A stretch of DNA of 64,000 nucleotides from Bacillus sp. PAMC26568 (lineage in GTDB: Bacteria > Bacillota > Bacilli > Bacillales > Bacillaceae): contig NZ_CP060137.1 in the NCBI RefSeq assembly GCF_014235785.1, positions 806,001 to 870,000 on the forward strand. The letters run 5' to 3'. The translations under genes were made by a program, and so were the position numbers. The first letter of the stretch is position 1. Every line of letters begins with the position of its first letter. The notes under the pieces are model-generated. The model was not told where the DNA came from, did not search any database, and worked only from the letters and a program-made list of their open reading frames with translations. This document shows, piece after piece, positions 25,329 through 33,628 of this stretch.

Positions 25329-26180
25329 ATGTGGGAAAAAAGATCCAGACAATTATTTTTAACATGTGTGTCCATTTCGCTCATTTTGCTTATTCAAATG
25401 TCCATTTATCTTTTTCACAAATTTCTCGGTCTCCCGATTGAATTTAATCTGATTCAATTATGCAGCACTGCCTTGCAGTCACTAGGGTTTACATCACTGG
25501 AAATTCTGCTTGAAGTCATTGTTTATGCGACCATATGCATGACAGTATATAAAGTACTGAAGCAGCTTTTTCTTTCCCAGCAGCTTTACAAGAAAATGAG
25601 GCCTCTGACAAACGGTATGTTGACTGCTCACTATAACCAGCATTTTTCTCTGCCTAAAAATACGATTCTGGTTATAAATGATCAGTCTATCATTTCATTA
25701 ACGATGGGATTTATTCGGCCGAAAATTATTCTTTCCACAGGGCTGCTGAATCTATTGGATGATAGTGAAAAGCAAGCTGTGATTCTTCATGAGATTTTTC
25801 ATCAGAAAAATAGAGATCCGCTGAAGCTATTCATTTTATCTGTAAGTTCATCGGTGATGTGGTATATCCCGATTCTCAGCTGGTTTTATCTAAAATACAA
25901 AATGATTAGGGAAATCCTGGCTGACCATAATGCCATCAGCAGGCTTGAATCTTCTGCATATTTAGGAAGTGCACTCTTAAAACTTTTGAAAAACAGCCAT
26001 AAAAAGAAGCGTTTATCCTTTTCATATGCACCTTTTGCTGATACAGCCATTAATCTTAGAATGCAAAAAATTATTGATCCATTAGCAGAGGCACCGCTGG
26101 ATTTGCCTTTTCAAAAAGCGGCTATTTCATTGATAGTGTTTTTTATGCTGCTGGCCATGTTTTTAATAGAGCTATCTTAA
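25329..26180 (+). CDS. M56 peptidase (BlaR1/MecR1-like) lacking a sensor domain
   Basis: Membrane zinc protease of 283 residues. The gluzincin motif is VILHEIFHQKNRD, with the downstream REILADHNAI as third ligand region. Four hydrophobic segments lie at about 10-30, 50-70, 175-195 and 265-283. BlaR1 and MecR1 are about 590 residues with an extracellular penicillin-binding domain; here the protein ends right after the last membrane segment, so there is no visible beta-lactam sensor. It is expected to cleave the BlaI-type repressor encoded 1 nt upstream in response to an unknown signal. Confidence 0.9.
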   Translation: MWEKRSRQLFLTCVSISLILLIQMSIYLFHKFLGLPIEFNLIQLCSTALQSLGFTSLEILLEVIVYATICMTVYKVLKQLFLSQQLYKKMRPLTNGMLTAHYNQHFSLPKNTILVINDQSIISLTMGFIRPKIILSTGLLNLLDDSEKQAVILHEIFHQKNRDPLKLFILSVSSSVMWYIPILSWFYLKYKMIREILADHNAISRLESSAYLGSALLKLLKNSHKKKRLSFSYAPFADTAINLRMQKIIDPLAEAPLDLPFQKAAISLIVFFMLLAMFLIELS

Positions 26181-26198
26181 AAATTTTTAAGGAATTAC

Positions 26199-26213
26199 AC
26201 TACGTTTTGTAGT
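26199..26213. promoter_or_regulatory. second BlaI-type operator, before doxX
   Basis: ACTACGTTTTGTAGT, identical in 12 of 15 positions to the dyad at the blaI promoter. It lies 26 nt before the doxX start. Confidence 0.7.
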
Positions 26214-26239
26214 ATTAATTGATAAAGGGGAAGATACAT

Positions 26240-26629
26240 ATGACAAAAACGACAGAAATAGGTGTACTGATTTTACGAGTATCATTAGGATTTATCTTTT
26301 TTGCTCATGGATTGATGAAATTTCAGGGAGGAGTAGGCAATACAGCAGGTTTTTTTGACAGTATCGGTGTGCCGGGATTCCTAGCTTATCCGATTGCCAT
26401 AATTGAAGCTGCTGGGGGAATTCTCTTAATTCTTGGGCTTGGAACAAGAGTGATTGCGGCACTATTTGGACTGATTATGCTGGGCGCCATTTTTACTGCA
26501 AAGCTTGGAGCCGAATTTATTGGAGGGTTTGAACTAGATGTCGCATTACTTGCAATATCCACCTTCCTTGTCCTTTGCGGAAGCAGGTTTCTTGCACTGG
26601 ATCCAGTGATTTTTAAGAATAAGGAATAA
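26240..26629 (+). CDS. DoxX family membrane protein
   Basis: Protein of 129 residues with four membrane segments and the DoxX pattern: LRVSLGFIFFAHGLMKF, GFFDSIGVPG, IIEAAGGILLILG and LGTRVIAALFGLIMLGAIF. Family members take part in membrane redox or thiol stress in some bacteria; the role here is unknown. The ATG at 26240 follows GGGGAAG; an in-frame TTG at 26219 is rejected. The BlaI-type dyad upstream suggests it belongs to the same regulon as the BlaI/M56 pair. Confidence 0.88.
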   Translation: MTKTTEIGVLILRVSLGFIFFAHGLMKFQGGVGNTAGFFDSIGVPGFLAYPIAIIEAAGGILLILGLGTRVIAALFGLIMLGAIFTAKLGAEFIGGFELDVALLAISTFLVLCGSRFLALDPVIFKNKE

Positions 26630-26630
26630 A

Positions 26631-26660
26631 CAAAAAAGACGTGATTCACGTCTTTTTTAA
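26631..26660. terminator. bidirectional terminator doxX / RsbR gene
   Basis: AAAAAAGACGTG/CACGTCTTTTTT between convergent genes. Confidence 0.9.
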
Positions 26661-27493
26661 TTGCTTTGATCTCTAAATAAATATCTCAGCGCGTGCTTCA
26701 GCTGTCCAAATGTTGCAAGGTTTCCAAAATCAATACCTAATTGAGTGGCGGTTTGTGCAATTTCAGGACGAATTCCCGTTATCGTTACGTCTATGCCTAG
26801 AAGCTTTAGCATCTGAATCATTTTAAATAGCTGTCCTGCAACCATCGTGTCAATCAATAAAACACCTGAAATATCAACCACAATATAATTTAATTTAAGC
26901 TCTTCCGCTTTTTTGATGGCGGTTTCTGATATAAGCTGTGCGCGATGCGTATCTATATCGCCAACAATCGGCAGGATACCAATTTCATCTGAAATAGGAA
27001 TAATAGGGGTAGTCAATTTATAGATGATTGTTTTTTGAGCTTCAATTCGTGCATCTGAAACCTGGTAATAATACCGGGTAAATAATTCGATTGCATGATC
27101 AAAGGCAGAATGAATGCTTTTACTCCAGTAAAGAATATCTGCTGAAGTGATCCCATCTTTATGAATCGATATATACTTTTCGACATATTCCCAAAAAATG
27201 AACCGGAAACGTGTAAATTGATGAATCGTACGGTAAAGCGGGGTTTCTGACAGCGCTCTTTCGGTAGCAATTTCCTGTGCCCAGCTGCTAAGGCGGTCAT
27301 TTAGAGGATCTTCCAGCAAGTTAACAAGGGTCATAATAAAGAGCTTATTTTGCTCTTTAAGTTCTTTTGTCATATGGTCAGGTGTATCACTCGAATAAAC
27401 GGAATTAGGTTCATATGTTCTTGAATGAAGCCACTCTGCTGTCATACTGTCTGCATGCTCTCTTAGAAAATCGTGTAAAGCCTTTGTTTTCAT
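26657..27493 (-). CDS. RsbR family stressosome-type protein
   Basis: Protein of 278 residues. The N-terminal part (about 1-145) is an all-helical RsbRD-like non-heme globin fold. The C-terminal STAS domain (about 158-275) holds the two phospho-acceptor regions of RsbR proteins: GDIDTHRAQLI (threonine) and DISGVLLIDTMVA (serine in place of the more common threonine). RsbR paralogues form the stressosome with RsbS and RsbT and feed sigma-B. None of those partners is in the window. GGGAGAGAC supports the start. Confidence 0.88.
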   Translation of the reverse strand: MKTKALHDFLREHADSMTAEWLHSRTYEPNSVYSSDTPDHMTKELKEQNKLFIMTLVNLLEDPLNDRLSSWAQEIATERALSETPLYRTIHQFTRFRFIFWEYVEKYISIHKDGITSADILYWSKSIHSAFDHAIELFTRYYYQVSDARIEAQKTIIYKLTTPIIPISDEIGILPIVGDIDTHRAQLISETAIKKAEELKLNYIVVDISGVLLIDTMVAGQLFKMIQMLKLLGIDVTITGIRPEIAQTATQLGIDFGNLATFGQLKHALRYLFRDQSN

Positions 27494-27645
27494 GAAAGTC
27501 TCTCCCGTCTAAAAAAATAAACGATCTATGTACAACTACTGTATCATAAAAAAATTATTCATCCCATATCTGCCATTCAGTCTTTCTGCATAATTTCCTT
27601 TTTTGAAGTAAATAGTAATAAAAAAACGGAAATGGGAAGAGTACA

Positions 27646-28143
27646 ATGCTAAATGGCAGATTAATTATTGCAGCATCAATTATTATTGGTATTTTATTAA
27701 TTTGGAAGCTGGTTCCGAAAGAGCGGGCAAGGGAAGCATGGATTCCATTTCTTTCTCTTGGATCCTTATCGTGGGCAGCGGGTTTATTTGTCGTAGAAAT
27801 GGGATGGATTAGTTATCCTATTCAGCTTTTAAGCAAGGAAAATCAGATAAATGAATCTAGCTTTACATTTGAATTTTTCCTCTTTCCTATTTTAGCCATC
27901 CTTTTTAGTTTATATTATCCATCCGAAAAAGGGACTATGATTAAGTGGCTGTATGCTTTTGTATTTTCGGCGGTTTTTACGGCTGCAGAAGTCATTCTGG
28001 AAAAATATACAAATGTTGTGAAATATGACGAGTGGAAGTGGTATTGGACATTCTTTTCCGTTGTGCTTGTGTTAATGCTCAATCACCAGTATGTTAAGTG
28101 GTTCAAAAAAGGTCTGAGGCCATCTGGAGAAAACCATGCGTGA
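27646..28143 (+). CDS. CBO0543 family membrane protein, first copy
   Basis: Protein of 165 residues with five hydrophobic segments and the family's conserved ends: WKLVPKERAREAW near the N-terminus, FPILAILFSLYYPSEKG in the middle, and NHQYVKWFKKG at the C-terminus. Function unknown for the family. It overlaps the second, related gene by 8 nt, so the two are translationally coupled and may form a heteromeric membrane complex (inference). AAATGGGAAGAG precedes the start. Confidence 0.8.
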   Translation: MLNGRLIIAASIIIGILLIWKLVPKERAREAWIPFLSLGSLSWAAGLFVVEMGWISYPIQLLSKENQINESSFTFEFFLFPILAILFSLYYPSEKGTMIKWLYAFVFSAVFTAAEVILEKYTNVVKYDEWKWYWTFFSVVLVLMLNHQYVKWFKKGLRPSGENHA

Positions 28144-28600
28144 ATTGATCGTGCTAGTTCTGATATGGGCTGCTGCCATTCTTTTGCTTGTTTTCAAAGT
28201 GCCAAGAGAGAAACGCAGGGATGCCAACATTGTTTTTTTGTTTTCACAATCCCTAGCATGGCTTTACGTTTACATTCAGACATTTACAGGTAATATGGAG
28301 TTTCCTTTTCGAGAGTTTCATGAATCTACGAAAATGAGCTTTTCGTTATATTATATTTTTTATCCTGCGATTTCTGTTTTTTTTATCTTGTATTACCCAA
28401 AAAAAGGTTTCCTGAAAAAATGTGTCTACTTTGGAATGTATGCTTATGGGATACAAGGATTTGCTTATTTGCTTGCACAATATACTGAGTTAATAACCTA
28501 TAATAATTATAGCCTTCTGATGCAGTTTTTCATAAATTGCGGCATTCTTATCATCGTCAGAGGTTTTTATTACTGGTTTCAAAAAGGATTCGTCAAATAG
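28136..28600 (+). CDS. CBO0543 family membrane protein, second copy
   Basis: Protein of 154 residues, paralogous to the preceding gene. It shares KVPREKRRDAN after TM1, YPAISVFFILYYPKKGF, and a C-terminal YYWFQKGF. Five hydrophobic segments. Its start lies inside the end of the first copy (8-nt overlap), which indicates translational coupling and an old tandem duplication. No function is known. Confidence 0.8.
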   Translation: MRELIVLVLIWAAAILLLVFKVPREKRRDANIVFLFSQSLAWLYVYIQTFTGNMEFPFREFHESTKMSFSLYYIFYPAISVFFILYYPKKGFLKKCVYFGMYAYGIQGFAYLLAQYTELITYNNYSLLMQFFINCGILIIVRGFYYWFQKGFVK

Positions 28601-28667
28601 AAAGAAACCGGCCAAATTAAACTAAGGGGTTCCGCTTACGGGGGGAAAACAGTAAATAGCACTAAAA

Positions 28668-28714
28668 ACAGCAGGATAATTCGCATATGAATTAGACCTG
28701 CTATTTTTGTTGAT
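28668..28714 (+). terminator. terminator after the CBO0543 pair
   Basis: AGCAGG...ATTC/GAAT...CCTGCT hairpin followed by ATTTTTGTT, about 70 nt after the second gene. Confidence 0.65.
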
Positions 28715-28919
28715 ATTACAAGGTTTTTAACCGTTTTCGAGCAGAAATAGTTTCCTATTTAGCAGCATATTTAGCAATAACGATTGTCCATTATAAAATT
28801 AGTGTGCGAATTAGTGTGCTAATTGGCTTATAGATTCTCGAATTATTTTATAACAGGATGATGACTACTGAGCCACATTAAAATGGAATTTTAATGATAT
28901 TATTATAAATAATGGATAT

Positions 28920-28990
28920 TTCATTAAAGGGCAGTTTAATTGAAGAATGACTTCAACCTTTTTGTTCAACAATCGGGCCAGATTGTTGAA
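28920..28990. repeat. CAATCGGGC-type palindromic repeat, tandem pair 1
   Basis: First half-element TTCATTAAAGGGCAGTTTAA TTGAA (28920-28944); second TTCAACAATC GGGCCA GATTGTTGAA (28965-28990), a perfect 10-bp dyad. Confidence 0.8.
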
Positions 28991-29099
28991 TATTTTAGTT
29001 TTAAAAAGTTTTTTTGTTTATATTATTTAAATCATTGGTCACGGTGGAAAAAGTTTAAGAGCATTCAGCTACTGTTTAAAACTTTTTGACATACAAAAC

Positions 29100-29144
29100 A
29101 AATGAGGCATGAGTCCGATTGAATACCGAACTCATGCCTCATAA
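29100..29144 (-). terminator. terminator of the IclR-MFS operon
   Basis: Perfect 13-bp arms ATGAGGCATGAGT / ACTCATGCCTCAT, followed on the minus strand by TTTGTTTTG. Confidence 0.88.
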
Positions 29145-29186
29145 AGGCAGTCTTTTATAACTGTATACTTGACAGGTACATGTTGA

Positions 29187-29483
29187 TTAATCATATTTTA
29201 GTTCTGTATAGTGCAAGATTTTCGGATAACTATCAAAGAAGTATCTGAGCATAGAGTCCCATTTCTTGAATTTAGCACTCCCTACAAAGCCATCAATATG
29301 GTCTTTTAAACTATTCCAATTAACAAAGAGTATAAAATGAGTTGGATTCTCTTTATTTTGAAGCAGTTTGTGAGATAAGTACCCCTCAGAACTGCTTAAA
29401 ATAGGGAATGCTTCGTTAATTGTCTGTTTAAACTCCTCCACTAACTCTTCTTTGATGATTAACATGGCATATTCGACAACCAT
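29187..29483 (-). CDS. ABM-type (antibiotic biosynthesis monooxygenase) protein
   Basis: Small dimeric alpha-beta barrel protein of 98 residues: a VVEYAMLIIKEELVEEFKQT strand-helix start, a central LSSSEGYLSHKLLQN, and HFILFVNWNSLKDHIDGF, all typical of the ABM/DUF4937 fold. The family includes quinone monooxygenases and heme-degrading enzymes, but many members have no known activity. It is the last gene of a minus-strand operon with an MFS exporter and a UPF0303 protein, 15 nt after the latter. Confidence 0.82.
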   Translation of the reverse strand: MVVEYAMLIIKEELVEEFKQTINEAFPILSSSEGYLSHKLLQNKENPTHFILFVNWNSLKDHIDGFVGSAKFKKWDSMLRYFFDSYPKILHYTELKYD

Positions 29484-29498
29484 TTGTTCATAAACTCC

Positions 29499-29954
29499 TT
29501 ATTTTTTTAAGAAACGTTTTACTCCCTCGACAGCATAATCGTGATCAAGTTGAGGTGTAAGCCCTGCTACTGTTACACTCCCAATTACGCCTATGTCTTT
29601 ATTACGTATAGGGAAAGAGCCGCCTATAGCTTGATAATCAGATGATTGAAGAAGAGAGCTTTCATCATGGGTCGTTCCTTGCTTTTCGAATCTCGCTCCA
29701 ATAAAATGTGAGCTTCTGTTGTAATGATCCACTACGCGTTTTTTTCGATATAGCCAAAATACATTTTCTTCAGAAGTACCATCCATTAGATAGGTGAATA
29801 AAGGTACTCGATTACGCTCAATATGAATAGCTACTGCTTTGTTATTTTCTTTTGCATAATTAATTAATGTCATACCAAGATTTAGAGCATCTTCATTTGT
29901 AAATGTTTCAAATTGTAATTCCTTTTCTACGTTTTCTAGTTGTTGTAAGTTCAT
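29499..29954 (-). CDS. UPF0303 / heme-degrading-domain protein
   Basis: Protein of 151 residues of the GlcG/HbpS-like fold. Landmarks are FWLYRKKRVVDHYNRSSHFI, the central GTTHDESSLLQSSDYQAIGG and GVIGSVTVAGLTPQLDHDYA, which are characteristic of the UPF0303 (YBR137W-like) family. The family is annotated by some databases as heme-degrading, but the biochemical role is not settled. It is the middle gene of the operon. GGGAGAGTTT precedes the start. Confidence 0.82.
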   Translation of the reverse strand: MNLQQLENVEKELQFETFTNEDALNLGMTLINYAKENNKAVAIHIERNRVPLFTYLMDGTSEENVFWLYRKKRVVDHYNRSSHFIGARFEKQGTTHDESSLLQSSDYQAIGGSFPIRNKDIGVIGSVTVAGLTPQLDHDYAVEGVKRFLKK

Positions 29955-29968
29955 AAATAAACTCTCCC

Positions 29969-31156
29969 TTAAAATAGTTTTTGTTTTTTATCTAATTTAT
30001 AATTCAGTACGGATAGAAGAAATGCGAATGCCACCATAATCGCACCAATCCATGCCGTATCTAAATACGTTAAATAGTCTACTGCTAATCCACCTAAGGT
30101 AGATCCTGCAGCGATCCCTACATTAAAGGCTGATATATTTAGTGCAGATGCAATATCTTTTGCAGAAGGAACCAATTTTTCAGCAAGCGTTACAATGTAC
30201 GCTTGAACTCCTGGAGACATCATAAATGCAAATAAACCTAACAAAATAATAGATAAAATACTTAATCCTTTACTAGGTAGTAGTATCATTTGTAATAAAA
30301 GTACGGTACCTTGGATTAAAAAGACGAAGCGTAATGATTTAACTGGATGCTGATTGGCCATTTTCCCACCTACTATATTTCCAATGGCAACGGCAACTCC
30401 ATAAACTAAAAGCAGCAATGAAATAGATCCAGCTGAGTACCCACTGATTTTTTCCAGTATAGGAGCGAGGTAGGTAAATAACGAAAAAGTTCCACCAAAA
30501 CCTAATGCGGTCATTAATAGTGCCAGTAGAATTCGTTGATTTTTCACAAGTTGCCCTACATCTTTAAGAGTAGGAGGATTTGTTTGTCTGTTCACTTTAT
30601 CAACGGCAAATACATTTACGATTAGCCCAATAATGCCGAGTACAGCTACCGCACCGAATGTAGCGCGCCAACCAAACTGTTGTCCAATATAAGTCCCCAT
30701 TGGAACACCAGCTATGGTTGCTACTGTTAATCCGGTAAACATAATTGAAATAGCAGTTCCTTTTTTGTTTTCTGGTACGATATCGGCAGCGACTGTAGCT
30801 GCAATTGCAAAAAATACACCATGTGCGATAGCAGTAATAAATCGTGAGATCATTAATACTTCATAAGTTTCTGCAATAGCCGAAATTGCGTTACCTAAAA
30901 TGAAAACCATCATTAAGATGAGTAAAAATCCTTTTTTTGGAATACGCCCTGTAATAGCTGTTACAATTGGAGTTCCAACAGCTATTGCTACTGCATAACC
31001 AGAAATTAAAGTGCCAGCTTTTGTCACCGAAATAGATAGATCATCAGCAACTGTTTGAAGTAAACCTACAATGACGAACTCGGTTGTTCCAATGGCAAAA
31101 GCACTAATAGCCAAAGAAAATAATGCAATGTATACTTTTGTTGACATCTCTTTCAT
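29969..31156 (-). CDS. MFS exporter of the DHA1 / AraJ-type
   Basis: Transporter of 395 residues with 12 predicted membrane helices. The family signature AIGTTEFVIVGLLQTVADDL is at the N-terminus, followed by the motif-A loop GRIPKKGFLL, RFITAIAHGVFFA and the motif-C helix SIMFTGLTVATIAGVPMGTY. Relatives export arabinose-like sugars, purines or drugs by proton antiport. GAGGAGGGAGAA supports the start. It is expressed with UPF0303 and ABM proteins behind an IclR regulator, suggesting export or detoxification of a small aromatic or quinone-like compound (inference). Confidence 0.88.
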   Translation of the reverse strand: MKEMSTKVYIALFSLAISAFAIGTTEFVIVGLLQTVADDLSISVTKAGTLISGYAVAIAVGTPIVTAITGRIPKKGFLLILMMVFILGNAISAIAETYEVLMISRFITAIAHGVFFAIAATVAADIVPENKKGTAISIMFTGLTVATIAGVPMGTYIGQQFGWRATFGAVAVLGIIGLIVNVFAVDKVNRQTNPPTLKDVGQLVKNQRILLALLMTALGFGGTFSLFTYLAPILEKISGYSAGSISLLLLVYGVAVAIGNIVGGKMANQHPVKSLRFVFLIQGTVLLLQMILLPSKGLSILSIILLGLFAFMMSPGVQAYIVTLAEKLVPSAKDIASALNISAFNVGIAAGSTLGGLAVDYLTYLDTAWIGAIMVAFAFLLSVLNYKLDKKQKLF

Positions 31157-31191
31157 CTATTCTCCCTCCTCAAATTTTAGGATGTTTTCCA

Positions 31192-31920
31192 TCAAAGCAT
31201 TTTCGATATACGTAAACTACATTGAATAAGTTTTTTACTAAAAGTTTTATCTAATTTTTTATTCAACCGAAGGGCTGGACCAGCTATCGCAACTGCTGAA
31301 ATCATATTTCCCTCAAAGATGACAGGAGCAGCAATACAGCGTAAGCCTATTTCTGTCTCTTCGTCATCTACTGCGTATCCTTGCTTACGAATGACCTTTA
31401 GGTGTTCTTTTAATAAGTGTAAGTCTACAAATGTATTTTTTGTATTTTGCACTAATGTTAATTCTTTAAGGATTCCTTCGAGCTTGGTTTTGTCTAAAAA
31501 AGCTAATATGACTTTTCCTAGAGCACTTAAATGTACTGGAGCCCGGTCACCAACCTCTGAGTGTGCCCTCATTGAATGAGTGCCATCAACAACTTGTGCG
31601 GTGACTACTTCCGTACCATAAAGGATTCCAACATAAGCTGTTTCTCCAACTTCTCTACTCAATTCATATAAAGGTGGAACCGATAACCAATTTGCTTTTG
31701 AGTTAAAGGAAGACAAAGATCCCATCTTATTTGTAAGACTATAGGAATTATCAATTTTTTTAACATAGCCCATTATTTCAAGGGTATATAACAAACGAAA
31801 AGCTGTTGATTTATTAAATGAGAATGTTTGTATAACTTCACGAAGTGTCATATCTTTTTCTTGCAAAGCATCTAAAATTAGAAGTCCTTTTTTCAGTGTA
31901 GCTACTTCGTATTGCTTCAA
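31192..31920 (-). CDS. IclR family transcriptional regulator
   Basis: About 242 residues. The N-terminal winged helix (about 5-65) contains LKKGLLILDAL and FNKSTAFRLLYTLEIMGYV. The C-terminal effector domain has HLSALGKVILAFLD, GYAVDDEETEIGLRCIAAPV and AVAIAGPALR, all IclR hallmarks. The TTG at 31920 is six bases after GAGGTG and fits better than the GTG at 31929. It lies 36 nt upstream of the MFS gene on the same strand, so it heads or closely precedes that operon. Confidence 0.9.
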   Translation of the reverse strand: MKQYEVATLKKGLLILDALQEKDMTLREVIQTFSFNKSTAFRLLYTLEIMGYVKKIDNSYSLTNKMGSLSSFNSKANWLSVPPLYELSREVGETAYVGILYGTEVVTAQVVDGTHSMRAHSEVGDRAPVHLSALGKVILAFLDKTKLEGILKELTLVQNTKNTFVDLHLLKEHLKVIRKQGYAVDDEETEIGLRCIAAPVIFEGNMISAVAIAGPALRLNKKLDKTFSKKLIQCSLRISKML

Positions 31921-31991
31921 TGGATTCACCTCTCTTTCGTACGTTGTTCATAATAAGATATTGAGAAATAAGATTCAAAAAAAGAGAAAAA

Positions 31992-32008
31992 GTTTCTATA
32001 GTTGAAAC
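31992..32008. promoter_or_regulatory. candidate IclR operator
   Basis: GTTTC-TATAGTT-GAAAC palindrome 72 nt upstream of the iclR-type gene, similar in form to IclR-family sites. Confidence 0.45.
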
Positions 32009-32216
32009 AAAACCTTTGAATAACGATAGTATTAAGTAACATTTTTCTTCATTAGATTTAGCATTCAAAATATAAAATGAATTATTCACCCTTGATGGAA
32101 TATGAATAGTGGGAGTTTCGGTAGATATTGGATATATTATATAGAGTTCGACAAGGAAGTAAAAAGGAGAATAACGAGAATGGAAGATAACTGAAGATAA
32201 TGGTTAATATATTGCC

Positions 32217-32248
32217 TTATTCCACAATCGGGCGCTTGAATTGAAGAT
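32217..32248. repeat. CAATCGGGC-type repeat, copy 2
   Basis: TTCCACAATCGGGCGCTTGA ATTGAA, a single half-element. The remainder of 32009-32374 shows no gene. Confidence 0.75.
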
Positions 32249-32251
32249 CAT

Positions 32252-32281
32252 AATGAGTTGCTTTGGCAGCTCATTTTTTAT
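32252..32281 (+). terminator. hairpin terminator
   Basis: ATGAGTTGC/GCAGCTCAT followed by T7. It is not attached to a visible upstream plus-strand gene, so it may be a relic. Confidence 0.7.
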
Positions 32282-32374
32282 GCCTAATTCAACTAAAGAG
32301 CAGGTTAGTTCAAAAAGAAAGTCAAAAAAAGGTTAATATTACCACTTTGTTCGTGGTAATATGAATTAGAAGAG

Positions 32375-33079
32375 GTGAGTTTAGTTGAGCAGAGTACAAA
32401 GTTAGATTTAGAGCGAATTGTTTTTATTGGGAGAACCTTTGACGAGTATTTGGATATGTTCTCGCTTTCAGAAGAAGAACTACAAGGGAAGAAAATACTC
32501 GATTGTCCAGCTGGAGCTTGTTCATTTACTGCTGTTGGTAACAAATCAGGTTTAGAAGTAACAGCTTGCGATATTGCTTATTATTATTCCGGTGAAGACC
32601 TAAAGAATAAGGGCTTACAGGATATTGATCACGCGATGGAGCATATGCAAAAAGCCCAAAATAATTATAAATGGGATTATTTCAAAGATATAAAAGGTCT
32701 TAGAAACCATCGTTTAAATGCCTTACAAGATTGTACCAAAGATATAAAGGAATCTAGCGAAAGATACATTCCCGTTACATTACCTTCTTTACCGTTTAAG
32801 AATGAAGAATTTGATATTCTTCTCTCTGCACATTTTCTATTTATGTATGCGGATAGATTAGATTATCACTTTCACATAGAAACGATAGATGAGTTATTGA
32901 GAGTAATGAAAGAGGAAGTTCGTATTTTCCCTTTAGTTGATTTAGAGGGAAAAAGATATGAGCATTTAGATAAATTAATAAGTTATCTGGCTGACAAAGG
33001 CTGTACAGTTAAAGAAGTGAAAGTTCCATATGAATTTCAAGCGAATGCTAACTCGATGTTAAAAATAAAAAAAGGCTAA
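32375..33079 (+). CDS. class I SAM-dependent methyltransferase
   Basis: Protein of 234 residues. The SAM-binding motif I is ILDCPAGACSFT, with the acidic motif II residue in VTACDIAYY, motif III-like LPFKNEEFDILLSAHFLFMY, and a late LRVMKEEVRIFPLVDLEGK. The substrate is unknown. The GTG start overlaps a purine-rich AGAAGAGGTGAG, so translation initiation looks weak. It is followed by its own terminator. It lies in the accessory zone and is AT-rich like its neighbours. Confidence 0.82.
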   Translation: MSLVEQSTKLDLERIVFIGRTFDEYLDMFSLSEEELQGKKILDCPAGACSFTAVGNKSGLEVTACDIAYYYSGEDLKNKGLQDIDHAMEHMQKAQNNYKWDYFKDIKGLRNHRLNALQDCTKDIKESSERYIPVTLPSLPFKNEEFDILLSAHFLFMYADRLDYHFHIETIDELLRVMKEEVRIFPLVDLEGKRYEHLDKLISYLADKGCTVKEVKVPYEFQANANSMLKIKKG

Positions 33080-33082
33080 TAA

Positions 33083-33118
33083 AGAAAGGGGAGACGTAAA
33101 GACGTTGCCCCTTTTATT
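33083..33118 (+). terminator. methyltransferase gene terminator
   Basis: AAAGGGG/CCCCTTTT with an inner GACGT/ACGTT pairing. Confidence 0.87.
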
Positions 33119-33240
33119 GCATTATCTGGGTTTTAATCAAAGAAGAGGGTTAGCCTCTTTTTTGTAGAATGCTTTTTTTCATCGGAGACTTAAAAGAACA
33201 CGAGAAAGTGCAATTTGGTCCATTTGGAAGGGGGATGAAA

Positions 33241-33306
33241 ATGAAGAAAAATCTAGAAGAACAATATAAAAATTCATCAAATTTAAATACTCGTATCAAT
33301 ATATGA
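33241..33306 (+). pseudogene. N-terminal stub of a SAM-dependent methyltransferase
   Basis: A 21-codon frame behind GGAAGGGGG reads MKKNLEEQYKNSSNLNTRIN and then stops. This is the usual beginning of a large group of Bacillus methyltransferases (the next expected residues are a leucine-histidine stretch), so I read it as a remnant. No continuation was found downstream. Confidence 0.5.
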
Positions 33307-33628
33307 TGATTGCCTGTTCAAGTAAGCTTCTTCACTGGATTTATTATATCTTAAAACGGAAAGAGACTTTCAGGGCTTGAACCATTAATTAACCAAAAAT
33401 GTAAAAATAACCCTGTATTTTATAGAGGGTTATTTAGTATGATTAATTTTAGTATAACATGATTTTTTAAAGGAATTTCAAGAAAAACTTGACCTTTAAT
33501 TAGCTGGTATTGTGGAAAAGTATGATCGCTCCATATATATAGGTGTTTTGGATGGTTTGTAATTCCTTTTTTTGTTTATCCAGCTAAATATATTTATGTT
33601 TAAAAACTATTTGTAAGGTGTGGTTTTC
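33307..33628. other. gene-free stretch
   Basis: It holds the hairpin AAATAACCCT/AGGGTTATTT at 33404-33437 (terminator-like, usable in both directions) and nothing else I can support. Confidence 0.55.

Larger units (their letters stand above)
28601..29186. other. 586-nt gene-free interval at the left edge of the accessory zone
   Basis: It contains a hairpin at 28670-28712, two CAATCGGGC-type repeats (28920-28990), a short direct repeat GAATTAGTGTGC (near 28808-28822) and the minus-strand terminator at 29102-29142. I see no coding sequence. Confidence 0.6.

Noticed and set aside
31838..32089. 83-codon minus-strand frame upstream of the IclR gene
   Set aside because: It overlaps the start of the well-supported IclR gene in another frame and covers the likely promoter.
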